Source of the DNA: Pasteurella atlantica
GTDB taxonomy: Bacteria > Pseudomonadota > Gammaproteobacteria > Enterobacterales > Pasteurellaceae
DNA: 64,000 nt
Direction of reading: 5' to 3'
NCBI RefSeq assembly: GCF_963693435.1
Contig: NZ_OY856306.1
Coordinates: forward strand, 682,001-746,000
In this document: positions 19,270 through 29,418 of the stretch, in pieces
Position numbering within the stretch: position 1 is the first letter of the stretch
Layout: every line of letters begins with the position of its first letter
The notes under the pieces: generated by a model
Told to the model about the DNA's origin: nothing
Database searches by the model: none
Seen by the model: only the letters and a program-made list of their open reading frames with translations
Made by a program: the position numbers and the translations under genes

Positions 19270-19350
19270 AATATTTATGTAAGCTACTCCCTAAATTTAG
19301 TTCATTTTTGGTGGCTTTATTGTTTTATTTTAATTGAGTATAAATTTAAA

Positions 19351-19376
19351 AAAGGCAGGGTTGAATTCCTGCCTTT
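19351..19376 (-). terminator. Terminator of the ulaR-ulaE-ulaF arm
   Basis: AAAGGCAGG (19351-19359) pairs with CCTGCCTTT (19368-19376). On the minus strand a T-run follows the hairpin. It lies 31 bases past the ulaF stop. Confidence 0.8.
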
Positions 19377-19406
19377 CTATTTTAATCGAATTTATTTAAG
19401 CAATAA

Positions 19407-20102
19407 TTATTGCCCATAATAGGCATTTGCACCGTGTTTACGTAGATAATGTTTATCCAGTAATTCTTGTTGCATTGATTGGATATTTGGACGAATTTGG
19501 CTAGTCACAAAATTCATATAAGCTAATTCTTCTAGTACAACGGAATTATGCACCGCATCATTGGCGTCTTTTCCCCATACGAATGGTCCGTGTGAATGCA
19601 CGATAACTGCTGGGACTTGACCCGCTTGAATATGGCGTTTTTGGAAAGTTTCAACGATCACTTTTCCTGTTTCTAACTCATATTCGCCTGCAATTTCAGC
19701 TGGGGTCATTTTGCGGGTGCAAGGAATGGTACCGTAGAAATAATCGCCGTGTGTTGTCCCGAGTGCGAGTAAATCTTCGCCTGCTTGTGCCCAAGCGGTT
19801 GCGTGACGTGAGTGAGTATGCACAATTCCACCGATATTAGGGAATTGACGATAAAGTTCTAAGTGTGTTGGCGTATCTGATGATGGTTTTAGTTTGCCTT
19901 CTACCACTTTACCAGTGAATAAATCTACTACTACCATATCATCAGCAGTCATTTCATCATATTCCACACCAGATGGTTTGATTACCACTAAGTTTTTCTC
20001 ACGATCGATTTCACTCACGTTTCCCCAAGTGAATGTTACTAATTTATGTTTTGGTAATTCTAGGTTTGCTTTTAAAACTTTTTCTTTTAACGCTTCTAAC
20101 AT
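19407..20102 (-). CDS. ulaF: L-ribulose-5-phosphate 4-epimerase, ascorbate pathway
   Basis: Last step of ascorbate catabolism: L-ribulose-5-phosphate to D-xylulose-5-phosphate. 231 residues, the AraD/UlaF length. It is a class II aldolase-fold zinc enzyme; the metal ligands are in [15 protein letters not shown], with [10 protein letters not shown] further on. The ATG at 20102 has a perfect AGGAGG just upstream and overlaps the ulaE stop by seven bases, which indicates translational coupling. AraD itself is a possible alternative, but the ula context decides. Confidence 0.93.
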   Translation of the reverse strand: MLEALKEKVLKANLELPKHKLVTFTWGNVSEIDREKNLVVIKPSGVEYDEMTADDMVVVDLFTGKVVEGKLKPSSDTPTHLELYRQFPNIGGIVHTHSRHATAWAQAGEDLLALGTTHGDYFYGTIPCTRKMTPAEIAGEYELETGKVIVETFQKRHIQAGQVPAVIVHSHGPFVWGKDANDAVHNSVVLEELAYMNFVTSQIRPNIQSMQQELLDKHYLRKHGANAYYGQ

Positions 20103-20956
20103 TTGAAGCCTCCTTCTTTCATTTTTTGTTCGATCCAACGGCGTGCATTGATAATTTCAGCGATTGGCTCTTCAGCTTTTTCTGTCCACATTTCAATTAA
20201 GAATGCACCACGATAATTTAATTTATTTAGAATATTGAAGAATTTTGCAAAATCCACACAACCATCGCCAAATGGGACATCTCTAAATTGCCCTTTGCAG
20301 GTTTCGGTGACTTTGTAGGTATCTTTTAGATGTAAGGCTGAAATTTTATTGATACCTAAGGTTAATTCTTCTTCAACGTTATCATTCCACGCTGAAAGAT
20401 TGCCAATATCAGGATAAACGGTAAACCAAGGGGAATCGATAATTTGATCCCATTTTTTCCAACGAGAAATTGAACTCATAAATTTGGTATCCATAATTTC
20501 TACTGCAAGGGTTACCTGATTACTTGCTGCAAGCGTTACCGCCCATTCAAGCCCTTCTTGAAAACGTTGGATTGTGCCTTCGTCTTGCTCTTCGTAATAA
20601 ACATCGTAACCTGCAAGTTGAATGGTACGAATACCTAAATCAACGGCTAATTGAATGGCTTTTTCCATCATTGTGTAAGCTTCTTTGCGAATGGCTTCAT
20701 CTCGGCTACCAAATGGGAAACGGCGATGCCCAGATAAACACATTGACGGAATAGTTATGCCAGTAGTCATAATCGCTTTTACTAGCTCTAAGCGTTGTTC
20801 TTTTGTCCAATCTAAACGAGCTAAACGCTCATCGGTTTCATCAATAGAAATTTCGACAAAATCAAACCCACACGCTTTTGCAATAGATAATCTATCTTGC
20901 CAACTGATATTTTTTGGCAAGGCTTTTTCATAGATCCCTAATTTATGTTTTCTCAT
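20096..20956 (-). CDS. ulaE: L-xylulose-5-phosphate 3-epimerase (L-ribulose-5-phosphate 3-epimerase)
   Basis: Converts L-xylulose-5-phosphate to L-ribulose-5-phosphate in ascorbate use. 286 residues, TIM-barrel sugar isomerase. LGIYEKALP at the start, [18 protein letters not shown] near residue 33 and [10 protein letters not shown] carry family residues, including metal and phosphate ligands. It lies between ulaR and ulaF and overlaps ulaF. In E. coli this gene is in the ulaABCDEF arm; here it is in the opposite arm. Confidence 0.94.
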   Translation of the reverse strand: MRKHKLGIYEKALPKNISWQDRLSIAKACGFDFVEISIDETDERLARLDWTKEQRLELVKAIMTTGITIPSMCLSGHRRFPFGSRDEAIRKEAYTMMEKAIQLAVDLGIRTIQLAGYDVYYEEQDEGTIQRFQEGLEWAVTLAASNQVTLAVEIMDTKFMSSISRWKKWDQIIDSPWFTVYPDIGNLSAWNDNVEEELTLGINKISALHLKDTYKVTETCKGQFRDVPFGDGCVDFAKFFNILNKLNYRGAFLIEMWTEKAEEPIAEIINARRWIEQKMKEGGFKC

Positions 20957-20981
20957 TTTTTTATCCTATTAAATTGTGCTT

Positions 20982-21737
20982 TTAAGCAAGAATAATGTGT
21001 AATCCTTGCTCTGTTAATTCTTTAATAATAGTTGGGTCTGCTTCTTTTCCTGTAATTAAAATATCGATATTTTTTAACTCAGCAAACAGCATTCCTACTC
21101 GCTTACCTAACTTTGAGCTATCCAGTAAAACAACCAACTTTTCCACTTTTTCTAACATTTTCTGTTCAGAATTAGCAATTAACATATCATTTTTATATAA
21201 GCCCTCGTGTGAAAGCCCTTTACCACTAGTGAAAAGAATATCCGCAGCATAATCATCTGAACTACTATTTAGAGAAAGCATAATGGCTTGATTTTTATTA
21301 TATTGTCCACCCATAATGACGACATTATGATGATCATTACTAATAAGGGTATTTGCAAGCGGTAAGTAATTGGTAATAATTTGCAAATTTTTGCCACATA
21401 AACTTTCACCCAGCATCAACATTGTTGAACCACAAGTAAGGATTACGCTGGTATCCTCTTTGCACAACTTATTTGCTGCAATGGCAATGCGTTTTTTTTC
21501 TTCAAGATTATTGATATTTTTTTTTATAATAGGTGAGCTGGTTGAATAATAAGTCGCATTTAAAGACTCTGCACCATTGCGTACTTTTTTTAATCTACCT
21601 TGTTGATCTAATTTTGTAATATCTCGACGAGCAGTAGCAGGAGAAATACCCAACAAATCAATAATTTCAGCTGTGGCTAAATACTTTCGTTCATTAACTA
21701 ATTTAAGCAGTTGTTGTTGTCTATAATTTTCATTCAT
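20982..21737 (-). CDS. ulaR: DeoR-family repressor of the ula locus
   Basis: 251 residues. The N-terminal winged helix (LLKLVNERKYLATAEIIDLL, then GISPATARRDITKLDQQGRL) is followed by a DeoR sensor domain (about 75-250) that in E. coli binds L-ascorbate-6-phosphate. It lies between ulaG and ulaE; a terminator separates it from ulaG, so it probably has its own promoter and is co-transcribed with ulaE and ulaF. Its targets are inferred to be the divergent ulaG/ulaAB region. Confidence 0.9.
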   Translation of the reverse strand: MNENYRQQQLLKLVNERKYLATAEIIDLLGISPATARRDITKLDQQGRLKKVRNGAESLNATYYSTSSPIIKKNINNLEEKKRIAIAANKLCKEDTSVILTCGSTMLMLGESLCGKNLQIITNYLPLANTLISNDHHNVVIMGGQYNKNQAIMLSLNSSSDDYAADILFTSGKGLSHEGLYKNDMLIANSEQKMLEKVEKLVVLLDSSKLGKRVGMLFAELKNIDILITGKEADPTIIKELTEQGLHIILA

Positions 21738-21793
21738 ATTTTTATTTCTCTAATTAAAATTTATGCCAATTATAATGAACAGCAAAAAAAGAA

Positions 21794-21815
21794 ACCACCC
21801 CAATTAAGGGGTGGT
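21794..21815 (-). terminator. Terminator between ulaG and ulaR
   Basis: Perfect 8-bp arms (ACCACCCC and GGGGTGGT, 6-nt loop), followed on the minus strand by TTTCTTTTTTT. It ends the ulaG message before ulaR. Confidence 0.85.
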
Positions 21816-21823
21816 AAAGTATA

Positions 21824-22915
21824 TTAAAGAATACTTTTAAATGGTACATTTGGCTCTTGCTCAAAACAATCATCAAAACCACGTGGGTGATGGTACTCAA
21901 TTAAATCTTTATCACGAGGATAAACATATTTGCCGCCCACTTCCCAAATAAATGGGTGGAATTTATATTGTAAGCGATCTTTACGCATTCTATATAATGC
22001 TAAAATTTCATCGGTACTTGCTTGGAAGTTTGACCATACATCGTGGTGTACAGGAATAACTACTTTTGCTTGTAAGGCTTCTGCCATACGAAGTAAATCA
22101 ATAGAAGTCATTTTATCCATAATACCAACTGGATTTTCACCGTAGTTGTTTAATACAACATCAATGTCATGTTCTTTACCGTGTTTAGCAAATTGAACAG
22201 AGTAGTGTGAGTCAGCACCGTGATAAATATTACCACCCGGTGTTTTGAAAATGTAGTTTACACATTTTTTACCCATTTCTTCATCACTTGGGCAAAGACC
22301 TAATAATTCTCCACCTTGTGCATCAGCACCTTGAACTGGAAGTGTGACTAAACAGGTTCTATCAAAACCATCTAATGCAACAATTTCCATATCTTTGATT
22401 TTCACTGTATCGCCCGGTTTAACCGTAATACAACGATCTGCGGGTACACCCCATTTTTGCCAAATATCAGTACAGTATTCTGGACCAATAAATTTAACGT
22501 GATCTAATTTTGGGTTATTGATAACTGCTGCGGCAACATTGATATCAATATGATCACTATGGTAGTGTGAGGCTAATAAGAAATCTAATTCTTCAATTGC
22601 AAATGGGTCAATAACAACAGGACTTGTACGTAAGTTTGGTTGTAATTTACGCACACCTGACATATTTGCCATTTGGTGTCCACGCACCATATCTTTTACT
22701 TTTTTAGTATTTTTTCCACGGAAACACCATAGATCCATACATACGTTTGCCCCAGCGGGTGTTTTGATCCAAATTGAGCAGTTACCTAACCACCACATCG
22801 CAAAACTTTTTTCTGGCACTACCTCTGCAGCAATTTCTTCATTTAACCACGTTCCCCACTCTGGAAAAGTTGAAAGAATCCAGCTTTCTCTTGTTATTTC
22901 TTGTACTTTTGACAT
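21824..22915 (-). CDS. ulaG: L-ascorbate-6-phosphate lactonase
   Basis: Opens the lactone of L-ascorbate-6-phosphate to give 3-keto-L-gulonate-6-phosphate, the first cytoplasmic step. 363 residues, metallo-beta-lactamase fold. The metal motif is SHYHSDHID (near residue 113), with further ligands in [11 protein letters not shown] and in [13 protein letters not shown]. It heads the left arm of the locus and is divergent from ulaAB across a 370-base regulatory region. Confidence 0.95.
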   Translation of the reverse strand: MSKVQEITRESWILSTFPEWGTWLNEEIAAEVVPEKSFAMWWLGNCSIWIKTPAGANVCMDLWCFRGKNTKKVKDMVRGHQMANMSGVRKLQPNLRTSPVVIDPFAIEELDFLLASHYHSDHIDINVAAAVINNPKLDHVKFIGPEYCTDIWQKWGVPADRCITVKPGDTVKIKDMEIVALDGFDRTCLVTLPVQGADAQGGELLGLCPSDEEMGKKCVNYIFKTPGGNIYHGADSHYSVQFAKHGKEHDIDVVLNNYGENPVGIMDKMTSIDLLRMAEALQAKVVIPVHHDVWSNFQASTDEILALYRMRKDRLQYKFHPFIWEVGGKYVYPRDKDLIEYHHPRGFDDCFEQEPNVPFKSIL

Positions 22916-23116
22916 TTTAATTTACTCCTGATAAAAAACGATAATAAGAAATCAAAAATAATCATACATAATCATTTTGATTTATTCAATCTTTTTTTCC
23001 TAAACTGTGATTTAGGTCAAATTTTATATTTTTTTCATTTTTCAAAGGAATAAAAGCGATTTATTTATGATTTTCTCTGAATAACCATCTTTTTTTATCA
23101 AAAATATTTAAATATA

Positions 23117-23138
23117 AAATGTGATCTTGTTCACAAAT
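23117..23138. promoter_or_regulatory. CRP site of the ula region
   Basis: TGTGA at 23120-23124, TCTTGT, TCACA at 23131-23135, with AAA before and AAT after, matches the CRP consensus in both half sites. Carbon catabolite control of ula genes by CRP is known in E. coli. Confidence 0.85.
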
Positions 23139-23227
23139 AATCAAATTTAATCTTTTTTAATCGTCTATTAAGGCGTATTATAGTGATGATTACGCAAATT
23201 TTGATTTTCTATATCATAATAGTGATT

Positions 23228-23252
23228 GTTGAAAATCGCTAATCGTTTCAAC
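23228..23252. promoter_or_regulatory. Dyad before ulaAB, candidate UlaR operator or leader hairpin
   Basis: GTTGAAA and TTTCAAC form perfect 7-bp arms separated by 11 bases, 33 bases before the start codon. The place fits a repressor site or an RNA hairpin just before the ribosome site (AAAAGGAAA). Confidence 0.45.
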
Positions 23253-23285
23253 TACTATTTTTTACTCACAAAAAGGAAATGACTT

Positions 23286-25067
23286 ATGGAGTTTATTACA
23301 GAAATCCTGATTTTCCTAAAAGATCAAGTGCTATCTAAAGCACCGCTCTTATTAGGTATCGTTGCTTGTATTGGTTATATTTTATTGAAAAAAGATACCA
23401 CTACAATTCTTAAAGGAACTATTAAAACTATAGCTGGTTTTATGCTTGTACAAGTAGGTGCTGGCACACTTGTTAAAGGCTTTAAACCAATTATCTTAAA
23501 ACTTAATGAAGTACATGGTTTAACAGGAGCAATTGTTGACCCATACACTGCTATGCAAGCGACCATTACCACAATGGCAGATAATTATGCTTGGGTAGGT
23601 TATGCAGTACTTGGAGCATTAGCATTAAATATTCTTTTAGTTGCATTTAGACGTTTCACTGGTATTCGTACTATTATGCTTACTGGACACATTATGTTCC
23701 AACAAGCAGGTTTAGTGGCGGTATTCTATATGATTATTGGTGCAACAATGTGGGAAACCATTATTTATACCAGTGTATTAATGGCACTTTATTGGGGTAT
23801 CTCTTCTAATATTATGTATCAACCAACACAGGCTGTTACAGGTGGAGCAGGGTTCTCAATTGGTCACCAACAACAAATTGCATCTTGGATCGCGGTTAAA
23901 GTTGCACCTAAATTAGGTGATAAAGATGACAGTGTTGAACATATGAAATTACCAAACTGGTTGCATATTTTCCACGATAGCGTATCAGCAACAGCGATTG
24001 TAATGACCGTATTCTTCGGTATTATTTTATTGTCATTTGGTTTAGATAACTTACAAGTAATGGCGGGTAAAACACACTGGACAATCTATATTCTTGAAAC
24101 AGGGCTTAAATTTGCGGTCGCTATTCAAATTATCGTAACAGGTGTACGTATGTTCGTCGCAGAACTTTCAGAAGCTTTCAAAGGTATTTCTGAGCGTTTA
24201 ATTCCAAATGCAGTATTAGCGATTGACTGTGCGGCAATTTACGCATTCTCTCCAAATGCAATGGTATTCGGCTTTATGTGGGGTGCTATCGGTCAGTTTG
24301 TTGCTGTTGGTATTCTTCTTGGTATGGATGCAAGTGTTCTTATCATTCCAGGCTTTATCCCAATGTTCTTCTCTAACGCAACAATCGGGGTATTTGCAAA
24401 CCGCTTTGGTGGTTGGAAAGCTGTTATGAAAGTTTGTTTTGTAATGGGTATGATCGAAATCTTAGGTTCTGCTTGGGTAATCCAAATGCTTGCTGATCAA
24501 GGTACAATCTTTAATGGTTGGATGGGAATGGCTGACTGGGCATTATTCTGGCCACCAATCTTACAAGGTATCATCTCTATCCCATTCTTCTTCTTTGTTA
24601 TTGTTGCCGCAGCATTAGTTTATATGTTCTTTGCATCAAAACAATTACGTACAGATGAAGCAGTAGCACAAGCTCAAGGTAAAACATTAGATCAATATTA
24701 TGGATTTGGTATTGAAGAAGATGAAGCGGTCACTTCTGAGGAAGTTTTTACAAATTCTCAAAGTAGTGCAAAAGCTGTTCGTATCTTAGCAGTATGTGGT
24801 TCTGGTCAAGGTTCATCAATGATGATGAAAATGAAAATCAAAAACTACCTTGATAAACGTGGTATTCCAAATGAAATGGATTCTTGTGCGGTTACCGATT
24901 ATAAAGGTAAACTAGCAAACGTAGATATCGTCGTTTCTTCACAGCATCTTGCGAATGAAATTGATGGTGGCGACAAAGTATCTGTATTAGGTGTTAAAAA
25001 TATGCTTAACCCTAACTCATTTGGTGATGAATTGGTTGAATTAATCAATAAACACAACGCAAGTTAA
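23286..25067 (+). CDS. ulaA: PTS ascorbate transporter, fused EIIC-EIIB (UlaA-UlaB)
   Basis: 593 residues. Residues 1-455 or so are the UlaA EIIC channel with about eleven membrane segments; residues 498-593 are a complete UlaB EIIB domain ([14 protein letters not shown], phosphorylated Cys504). In E. coli these are two proteins of 465 and 101 residues. The joining linker (about 460-497) is acidic and polar, and its DNA holds an uptake sequence (AAGCGGTCA at 24724-24732 with an AT-rich tail). The protein takes up ascorbate and phosphorylates it with UlaC, PtsI and PtsH. AAAAGGAAA precedes the start. Confidence 0.95.
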   Translation: MEFITEILIFLKDQVLSKAPLLLGIVACIGYILLKKDTTTILKGTIKTIAGFMLVQVGAGTLVKGFKPIILKLNEVHGLTGAIVDPYTAMQATITTMADNYAWVGYAVLGALALNILLVAFRRFTGIRTIMLTGHIMFQQAGLVAVFYMIIGATMWETIIYTSVLMALYWGISSNIMYQPTQAVTGGAGFSIGHQQQIASWIAVKVAPKLGDKDDSVEHMKLPNWLHIFHDSVSATAIVMTVFFGIILLSFGLDNLQVMAGKTHWTIYILETGLKFAVAIQIIVTGVRMFVAELSEAFKGISERLIPNAVLAIDCAAIYAFSPNAMVFGFMWGAIGQFVAVGILLGMDASVLIIPGFIPMFFSNATIGVFANRFGGWKAVMKVCFVMGMIEILGSAWVIQMLADQGTIFNGWMGMADWALFWPPILQGIISIPFFFFVIVAAALVYMFFASKQLRTDEAVAQAQGKTLDQYYGFGIEEDEAVTSEEVFTNSQSSAKAVRILAVCGSGQGSSMMMKMKIKNYLDKRGIPNEMDSCAVTDYKGKLANVDIVVSSQHLANEIDGGDKVSVLGVKNMLNPNSFGDELVELINKHNAS

Positions 25068-25113
25068 TCATCAACTGCGATTAATTTTAGAGAGAATCTA
25101 AAATAGTTAAAAC

Positions 25114-25141
25114 AGCCCCTAGAGAATAATTTCTAGGGGCT
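25114..25141 (+). other. Stem-loop between ulaAB and ulaC
   Basis: Perfect 10-bp arms AGCCCCTAGA and TCTAGGGGCT with an 8-nt loop. Only a weak U-rich stretch follows (TCTGTTCTT). It may be a partial terminator that lowers ulaC and ulaD relative to ulaAB, or a 3' stabiliser. Confidence 0.65.
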
Positions 25142-25181
25142 CTGTTCTTAAAATTGAAAAAATATTAAAAAGGTATTTAAA

Positions 25182-25658
25182 ATGAATTTAAAACAATCTC
25201 TGATTGAGAATAACTCAATTAAATTAAACCAAACCGCCACTAGCTGGGAAGAGGCAATTAAAATTGGTACCGATATGTTAGTTGATTCTGGTGCGATTGA
25301 ACCTCGTTACTATGACAACATTATCAATAAAGTAAAAGAAATGGGGCCTTACATCATCTTAGCACCGGGACTAGCAATGCCTCACGCTCGCCCAGAAGAA
25401 GGCGTAATTAAAACCGCTTTTGCATTAGTCACATTGACTGACCCCGTTTTCTTTGATGGTGAAGATGAAGGTGTAAAAGTACTGATTACTTTGTCAGGTA
25501 GCTCATCTGACGAACATATGCAAGGCATTATGGAAATTACCCAAGTGCTAGAAGATGAGGATCCTGAAAGTGAAACAGGGGTTGATTTAGCAAAAATCTT
25601 GGCGTGTCAAACAAATGAAGAAATTTACGCTGTTATAGATGCAGCATTAAACAAATAA
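25182..25658 (+). CDS. ulaC: PTS ascorbate-specific EIIA (UlaC)
   Basis: 158-residue cytoplasmic phosphocarrier of the mannitol/fructose EIIA fold. His68 in LAPGLAMPHARPEEG is the phosphorylation site that receives phosphate from PtsH and passes it to Cys504 of UlaAB. It follows a stem-loop and precedes ulaD by 15 bases. Length and motifs match E. coli UlaC. Confidence 0.94.
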   Translation: MNLKQSLIENNSIKLNQTATSWEEAIKIGTDMLVDSGAIEPRYYDNIINKVKEMGPYIILAPGLAMPHARPEEGVIKTAFALVTLTDPVFFDGEDEGVKVLITLSGSSSDEHMQGIMEITQVLEDEDPESETGVDLAKILACQTNEEIYAVIDAALNK

Positions 25659-25673
25659 TAAAAGGAATATAAA

Positions 25674-26351
25674 ATGTCAAAACCATTATTACAAATTGCA
25701 TTAGATTCATTAAGTCTTGAAAAAGCAGTAGCAGATGCAAAAGTGGCGGAAAAAACCGTAGATATTATTGAAGTCGGAACAATTTTAGCTTGTGCCGAAG
25801 GAATGAAAGCGGTAAAAACTTTACGTGCATTACACCCAGATCATATTTTAGTGTGCGATTTAAAAACTACCGACGGTGGTGCAATTTTAGCGAAAATGGC
25901 ATTTGAATCAGGTGCAGACTGGCTAACCGTTTCAGCAGCAGCACACCCTGCAACCAAAGCAGCGTGTAAAAAAGTGGCTGACGATTTCAACGCAGCAAAT
26001 CCAGATTTAAAAGTGAAAAAAGAAATTCAAATTGAAATCTACGGCAACTGGACATTTGAAGATGCACAAGAATGGGTAGATTTAGGCGTGAAACAAGCAA
26101 TTTACCACCGCTCTCGTGATGCTGAATTAGCAGGTAAAGGCTGGACAGCAGAAGACATTGAAAAAATGAAAAAATTGGCTGATTTAGGCTTAGAACTTTC
26201 AATCACTGGTGGAATTGTGCCACAAGAAATCCATTTATTTAAAGAGATTACCAATGCGAAAGTATTCATTGCAGGGCGTGCATTAGTGGGCGAAAAAGGG
26301 AAAGAAACTGCAGAAGCGATTCGTACAGAAATCAACAAATACTGGGTTTAA
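25674..26351 (+). CDS. ulaD: 3-keto-L-gulonate-6-phosphate decarboxylase
   Basis: Decarboxylates 3-keto-L-gulonate-6-phosphate to L-xylulose-5-phosphate. 225 residues, orotidine-phosphate-decarboxylase-like barrel. LVCDLKTTDGG carries the catalytic Asp-x-Lys-x-x-Asp motif, and VFIAGRALVGEKG near the end is a phosphate-binding loop. It is last of the right arm, closed by a strong hairpin. AAAGGAATAT precedes the start. Confidence 0.95.
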   Translation: MSKPLLQIALDSLSLEKAVADAKVAEKTVDIIEVGTILACAEGMKAVKTLRALHPDHILVCDLKTTDGGAILAKMAFESGADWLTVSAAAHPATKAACKKVADDFNAANPDLKVKKEIQIEIYGNWTFEDAQEWVDLGVKQAIYHRSRDAELAGKGWTAEDIEKMKKLADLGLELSITGGIVPQEIHLFKEITNAKVFIAGRALVGEKGKETAEAIRTEINKYWV

Positions 26352-26374
26352 GAAACTTAAATTAGGTATAAAAA

Positions 26375-26405
26375 AACCTGCTTATTTTCACTGAATAAGC
26401 AGGTT
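26375..26405. terminator. Bidirectional terminator between ulaD and rho
   Basis: Perfect 12-bp arms AACCTGCTTATT and AATAAGCAGGTT with a 7-nt loop, with an A-run before and a T-run after, between convergent genes. Confidence 0.9.
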
Positions 26406-26427
26406 TTTTATATGAATAATTAACTTG

Positions 26428-27687
26428 TTATGAGCGTTTCATTATTTCAAAAAATTCATTATTTGTTTTTGCTACCATTAATTTATCAATCAAAAATTCC
26501 ATTGCAGAAACTTCATCCATAGGATTAATAATTTTACGTAGTACCCACATTTTTTGAAGCTCATCAGGAGTGGTAATCAGATCTTCCTTACGAGTACCAG
26601 AAGGGTTAAAGTTAATTGCAGGGAATACACGTTTTTCAGCAATTTTACGAGAAAGATGTAATTCCATATTCCCCGTACCTTTAAATTCTTCAAAGATAAC
26701 TTCATCCATTTTTGAACCCGTATCGACAAGGGCAGTTGCAATAATAGTTAAGCTTCCCCCTTCTTCGATGTTACGAGCAGCGCCGAAGAAACGTTTCGGA
26801 CGGTGTAGTGCATTCGCATCGACACCACCAGATAAGATTTTACCTGATGATGGGGTAACCGTATTGTAAGCTCGAGCTAAACGAGTTATAGAATCTAACA
26901 AAATAACCACATCTTTTTTATGCTCAACTAAACGTTTTGCTTTTTCAATTACCATTTCCGCTACTTGCACGTGGCGAGAAGCTGGTTCATCAAAAGTAGA
27001 GGCGATGACTTCTCCTTTTACAGAACGAGTCATCTCTGTTACTTCTTCAGGTCGTTCATCAATAAGTAACACAATCAGTTCACATTCAGGGTAGTTTGCT
27101 GTAATACTTTGAGCAATATTTTGTAGTAAAACTGTTTTACCCGCCTTTGGTGGTGCAACAATCAGACCACGCTGTCCTTTACCGATAGGTGCGGCTAAAT
27201 CCAAAATACGAGCCGTTAAATCTTCACTTGAACCATTGCCTCGCTCCATTTTTAAACGAGAATTAGGATGTAGAGGAGTTAAGTTTTCAAATAATATTTT
27301 ATTGCGGGAAATTTCAGGCTTGTCATCATTGACTTTGGCGACTTTAAGAAGGGCAAAATAGCGTTCTCCATCTTTAGGCGGTCTTATTTTCCCTTCAATA
27401 CTATCACCGGTTTGCATATTAAAACGGCGAATTTGACTAGGAGAAACATAAATGTCGTCAGGACCCGCTAAATATGAGCTGTCGTTCGAACGTAAAAAAC
27501 CAAAACCATCAGGTAAGATTTCTAATACGCCTTTGCCAAAGATGTCTTCACCACTTTTGGCGTGTTGTTTTAAAATCGCAAAAATGATGTCTTGTTTACG
27601 TAAACGACCTAGATTTTCTAAGCCTTGTGATTCGCCTAATTTCAGAAGTTCTGAGACTGGCATTGTTTTTAATTGAGTTAAATGCAT
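26428..27687 (-). CDS. rho: Transcription termination factor Rho
   Basis: Hexameric RNA helicase that ends transcription at rut sites. 419 residues, equal to E. coli. The N-terminal RNA-binding domain includes GFGFLRS (about residues 62-68). Walker A is [12 protein letters not shown] near 180, Walker B is [11 protein letters not shown], and the R loop follows. It stands alone, convergent with ulaD, with a 250-base leader to the divergent side; in E. coli rho is autoregulated by leader attenuation, but I see no obvious leader peptide here. Confidence 0.97.
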   Translation of the reverse strand: MHLTQLKTMPVSELLKLGESQGLENLGRLRKQDIIFAILKQHAKSGEDIFGKGVLEILPDGFGFLRSNDSSYLAGPDDIYVSPSQIRRFNMQTGDSIEGKIRPPKDGERYFALLKVAKVNDDKPEISRNKILFENLTPLHPNSRLKMERGNGSSEDLTARILDLAAPIGKGQRGLIVAPPKAGKTVLLQNIAQSITANYPECELIVLLIDERPEEVTEMTRSVKGEVIASTFDEPASRHVQVAEMVIEKAKRLVEHKKDVVILLDSITRLARAYNTVTPSSGKILSGGVDANALHRPKRFFGAARNIEEGGSLTIIATALVDTGSKMDEVIFEEFKGTGNMELHLSRKIAEKRVFPAINFNPSGTRKEDLITTPDELQKMWVLRKIINPMDEVSAMEFLIDKLMVAKTNNEFFEIMKRS

Positions 27688-27944
27688 AGGAAAGTTTTTT
27701 ATTTTATAATTTAAATTAAAGTTTGAACAGAATAAACAAGTTTTGTCCAGAAATGGTTTTCACCAAGAATTGAGGTTGCCTAGATTACCTTTATTTTTGT
27801 CAATTTGCAAATTTTTTTATTGATTTACTTTAAAGTTTTTTGAGCAATTTCGTACTTTTTTTAAAATAATGCTAAATAAACGGATAAACTTCGGCTTTAG
27901 CTTACTTTTAAGAAAGTAATTTATGTAAAAAATGGCAAATTATT

Positions 27945-28451
27945 CTATTTATTTTCCATTTTTTTGACACACAAATGTAAAATTTCATCATAGCCTTTTG
28001 ATATATAATCATTATGTTTAACATTATTATTTTTAAGATCGTTCATTGCCTCATAAATACCCTGTATCATACTTTGAGTATCAGTAAGTGTCCAACACTG
28101 AGCATTTAAATGATAAAAATTTTGTTTTAAATCAGAAGCAAAAAGAATGCCGTTGTAATAAGCATAAATATTATGATCTAACATTTTATTTAATGTGTTT
28201 GCTCTAATTTGTTTAATTGGTTGGGTAATTTCGCCATTATAAAATTGTGTCACACCTTTAATAAAAGCGTCAATATCATAGGTGTTATCTACTCTATCTT
28301 GATAGGTTTGAGAGGCTGAACCATATCCAACAGCATAAGATTTCTGATCAAGTTTATCTTTTGCAACTGATTGAAAATAAGGTGATTGATTACAAGCAGT
28401 TATAATAAATAATCCCATTATTAAGCAGATTGTTGAAATAATTTTTTGCAT
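27945..28451 (-). CDS. Small predicted lipoprotein, function unknown
   Basis: 168 residues. It starts with a lipoprotein signal peptide ending in the lipobox IITAC, lipidated Cys20. The next residues are NQ, so outer-membrane sorting is likely. A stretch SYAVGYGSASQTY... with DIDAFIKGVTQFYNG resembles the dimerisation domain at the N-terminus of FkpA-type proline isomerases, but no FKBP catalytic domain follows; this is a weak likeness. It is divergent from thyA. Confidence 0.65.
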   Translation of the reverse strand: MQKIISTICLIMGLFIITACNQSPYFQSVAKDKLDQKSYAVGYGSASQTYQDRVDNTYDIDAFIKGVTQFYNGEITQPIKQIRANTLNKMLDHNIYAYYNGILFASDLKQNFYHLNAQCWTLTDTQSMIQGIYEAMNDLKNNNVKHNDYISKGYDEILHLCVKKMENK

Positions 28452-28520
28452 TGTATTACCCTCTTTTATTAAAAATCTGCTACTATTCTATCCTAAATAA
28501 TGTTGTTGAGGAAATAAAAA

Positions 28521-29372
28521 ATGAAACAGTATTTAGACTTATGCCAAAGAATTATTGAGCAAGGAAAATGGATTGAAAACAAAAGGACAGGAAAGCGTTG
28601 TTTAACCGTCATTAATGCGGATTTAACCTATGATGTAGCACAGGGGGGATTTCCTCTTGTTACAACACGAAAGAGCTTTTGGAAAGCAGCAATTGCAGAA
28701 TTACTCGGTTATATTCGTGGTTATGATAGTGCTGCCGATTTTCGTCAATTAGGCTCTAAATCGTGGGATGCGAATGCCAATCAAAACACAGAATGGCTAG
28801 CAAATCCTCATCGTAAAGGTGAAGATGATATGGGATTAGTTTATGGTGCTGTGGGACGAAACTTTCCTAAACCAGATGGTGGTAGTGTTGATTTATTACG
28901 CCAAATTGTTGATGACCTGAAACAAGGAATTGATAACAGAGGAGAAATCTATACTTTTTATCATCCAGGTGCTTTCCATTTAGGCTGTTTACGTCCTTGT
29001 TTGCATAGTCATCACTTTTCACTACTTGATGGCACGCTTTATTTAAATAGTACTCAACGTTCTGCTGATGTGCCACTTGGCTTAAATTGGAATATGGTAC
29101 AATGTTACACTTTCCTTGCTTTAATGGCTCAAATAACAGGACATCAAGCAGGGCAGGCTTATCACAAAATTGTCAATGCACATATCTACGAAGATCAGCT
29201 TGAATTAATGAGAGACGTACAATTAAAACGGTCCCCCTTAAAAGCCCCTAAATTAAAAATAAACCCTAATATCAAAACATTAGAAGATTTAGAAACTTGG
29301 GTAACATTAGATGATTTTGATGTTGAGGGGTATGAAAGTTACGATCCAATCAAATATCCTTTTTCTGTTTAG
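28521..29372 (+). CDS. thyA: Thymidylate synthase
   Basis: Makes dTMP from dUMP with methylene-tetrahydrofolate. 283 residues, the longer form also known in Haemophilus influenzae. Cys160 in [10 protein letters not shown] is the nucleophile; FPLVTTR, Arg180 and Asp183 (QRSADVPLG) and the C-terminal HIYEDQ are conserved. Ala182 is unusual: this position is Cys in the familiar QRSCD motif, though it is not the catalytic Cys. GAGG precedes the start. It is followed by an uptake-sequence hairpin. Confidence 0.93.
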   Translation: MKQYLDLCQRIIEQGKWIENKRTGKRCLTVINADLTYDVAQGGFPLVTTRKSFWKAAIAELLGYIRGYDSAADFRQLGSKSWDANANQNTEWLANPHRKGEDDMGLVYGAVGRNFPKPDGGSVDLLRQIVDDLKQGIDNRGEIYTFYHPGAFHLGCLRPCLHSHHFSLLDGTLYLNSTQRSADVPLGLNWNMVQCYTFLALMAQITGHQAGQAYHKIVNAHIYEDQLELMRDVQLKRSPLKAPKLKINPNIKTLEDLETWVTLDDFDVEGYESYDPIKYPFSV

Positions 29373-29418
29373 TGTCCTCAAGGCTATTTTGGTTTTTACC
29401 TAAAACACTTAATATAAA

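Larger units (their letters stand above)
18879..19406. other. 528-base gap between trmN6 and ulaF
   Basis: AT-rich sequence without an intact gene. It holds a transposase scrap (19195-19269) and, near 19351-19376, the ulaF terminator. I see no tRNA or complete coding region in it. Confidence 0.6.
22916..23285. promoter_or_regulatory. Divergent ulaG / ulaAB control region
   Basis: 370 AT-rich bases between divergent genes. It contains a near-perfect CRP site, a weaker CRP-like half match (TGTGA at 23006 with TCAAA at 23017), and a dyad close to ulaAB. Several AATCA/TGATT repeats are scattered through it and may be UlaR half sites; this is unproven. Confidence 0.6.
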
